A program made the translations under genes and the position numbers. From Clostridia bacterium (lineage in GTDB: Bacteria; Bacillota_A; Clostridia; Christensenellales; Aristaeellaceae): a DNA stretch of 5,159 nt. Below are positions 5,140 to 5,159 of this stretch, piece after piece. Under the pieces are notes generated by a model, which was given only the letters and a program-made list of their open reading frames with translations, did not search any database and was not told where the DNA came from. Positions within the stretch are counted from its first letter, which is position 1. Every line of letters begins with the position of its first letter. The stretch is taken from assembly GCA_017481185.1 (NCBI GenBank), contig JAFUPO010000340.1, positions 1 to 5,159 of the forward strand, written 5' to 3'.

Positions 5140-5159
5140 CTCCTTCCACACGGACGGAG
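5140..5159 (+). terminator. Probable terminator stem after the LysM gene, cut by the window edge
   Basis: Seven bases after the LysM stop, CTCCTTCC (5140-5147) can pair with GGACGGAG (5152-5159) around the loop ACAC, with a single T-C mismatch. The hairpin reaches the last base of the window, so the expected T-run cannot be seen. It could be the upper part of a longer stem. Confidence 0.45.

Overview
The window looks like an ordinary chromosomal stretch of a Bacillota (Firmicutes) bacterium, probably of the class Clostridia. The signs are strong AGGAGG-type ribosome binding sites, a ribosomal protein L27 with the removable Firmicute N-terminal extension, the Prp protease that removes it, DUF554 and GNAT proteins of types common in clostridia, and a LysM protein with the paired-cysteine pattern seen in that group. 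By eye the DNA is moderately GC-rich, which would suit a gut-type clostridial lineage. A genus cannot be named from this sequence.

Layout: (1) 2-1024 (+), the 3' part of a class A penicillin-binding protein: the KTG end of the transpeptidase domain, a cysteine-rich module with a duplicated motif, and a FIVAR-like helical tail. (2) 1051-1965 (+), a complete ribokinase (rbsK). (3) 1964-2005, a hairpin that can terminate transcription from both sides, between convergent genes. (4) On the minus strand, a DUF554 membrane protein (2520-3200) followed by a GNAT acetyltransferase (2004-2498, TTG start). (5) Also on the minus strand and upstream of these, the ribosomal operon rplU (L21) - prp - rpmA (L27), 3282-4227. 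It is driven by a near-consensus sigma-A promoter at 4321-4349, has a structured leader of about 87 nt, and ends in a 14-bp hairpin at 3226-3257. (6) Diverging from it, 4443-5132 (+), a protein with three LysM modules, followed by what looks like a terminator stem running into the window edge.

How the genes work together: the ribosomal operon is the only clear functional unit. L21 and L27 are 50S subunit proteins. Prp, encoded between them, is the cysteine protease that removes the first nine residues of L27. The three reading frames overlap by 1 and 4 nt, so their translation is probably coupled. The penicillin-binding protein and the LysM protein both concern the cell wall or envelope, but nothing shows that they act together. 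Ribokinase has no ribose-transport genes beside it here.

I found no mobile element, CRISPR array, tRNA or rRNA, and no clearly new multigene system. The most interesting undecided signals are in the rplU leader. It has a nested hairpin, two identical GAGGU segments (one inside the rplU ribosome binding site) competing for one ACCUC, and a possible 12-codon leader ORF with its own Shine-Dalgarno-like sequence. No intergenic stretch exceeds 300 bases; the longest, 4228-4442, is covered by the promoter, leader and ribosome binding site entries.
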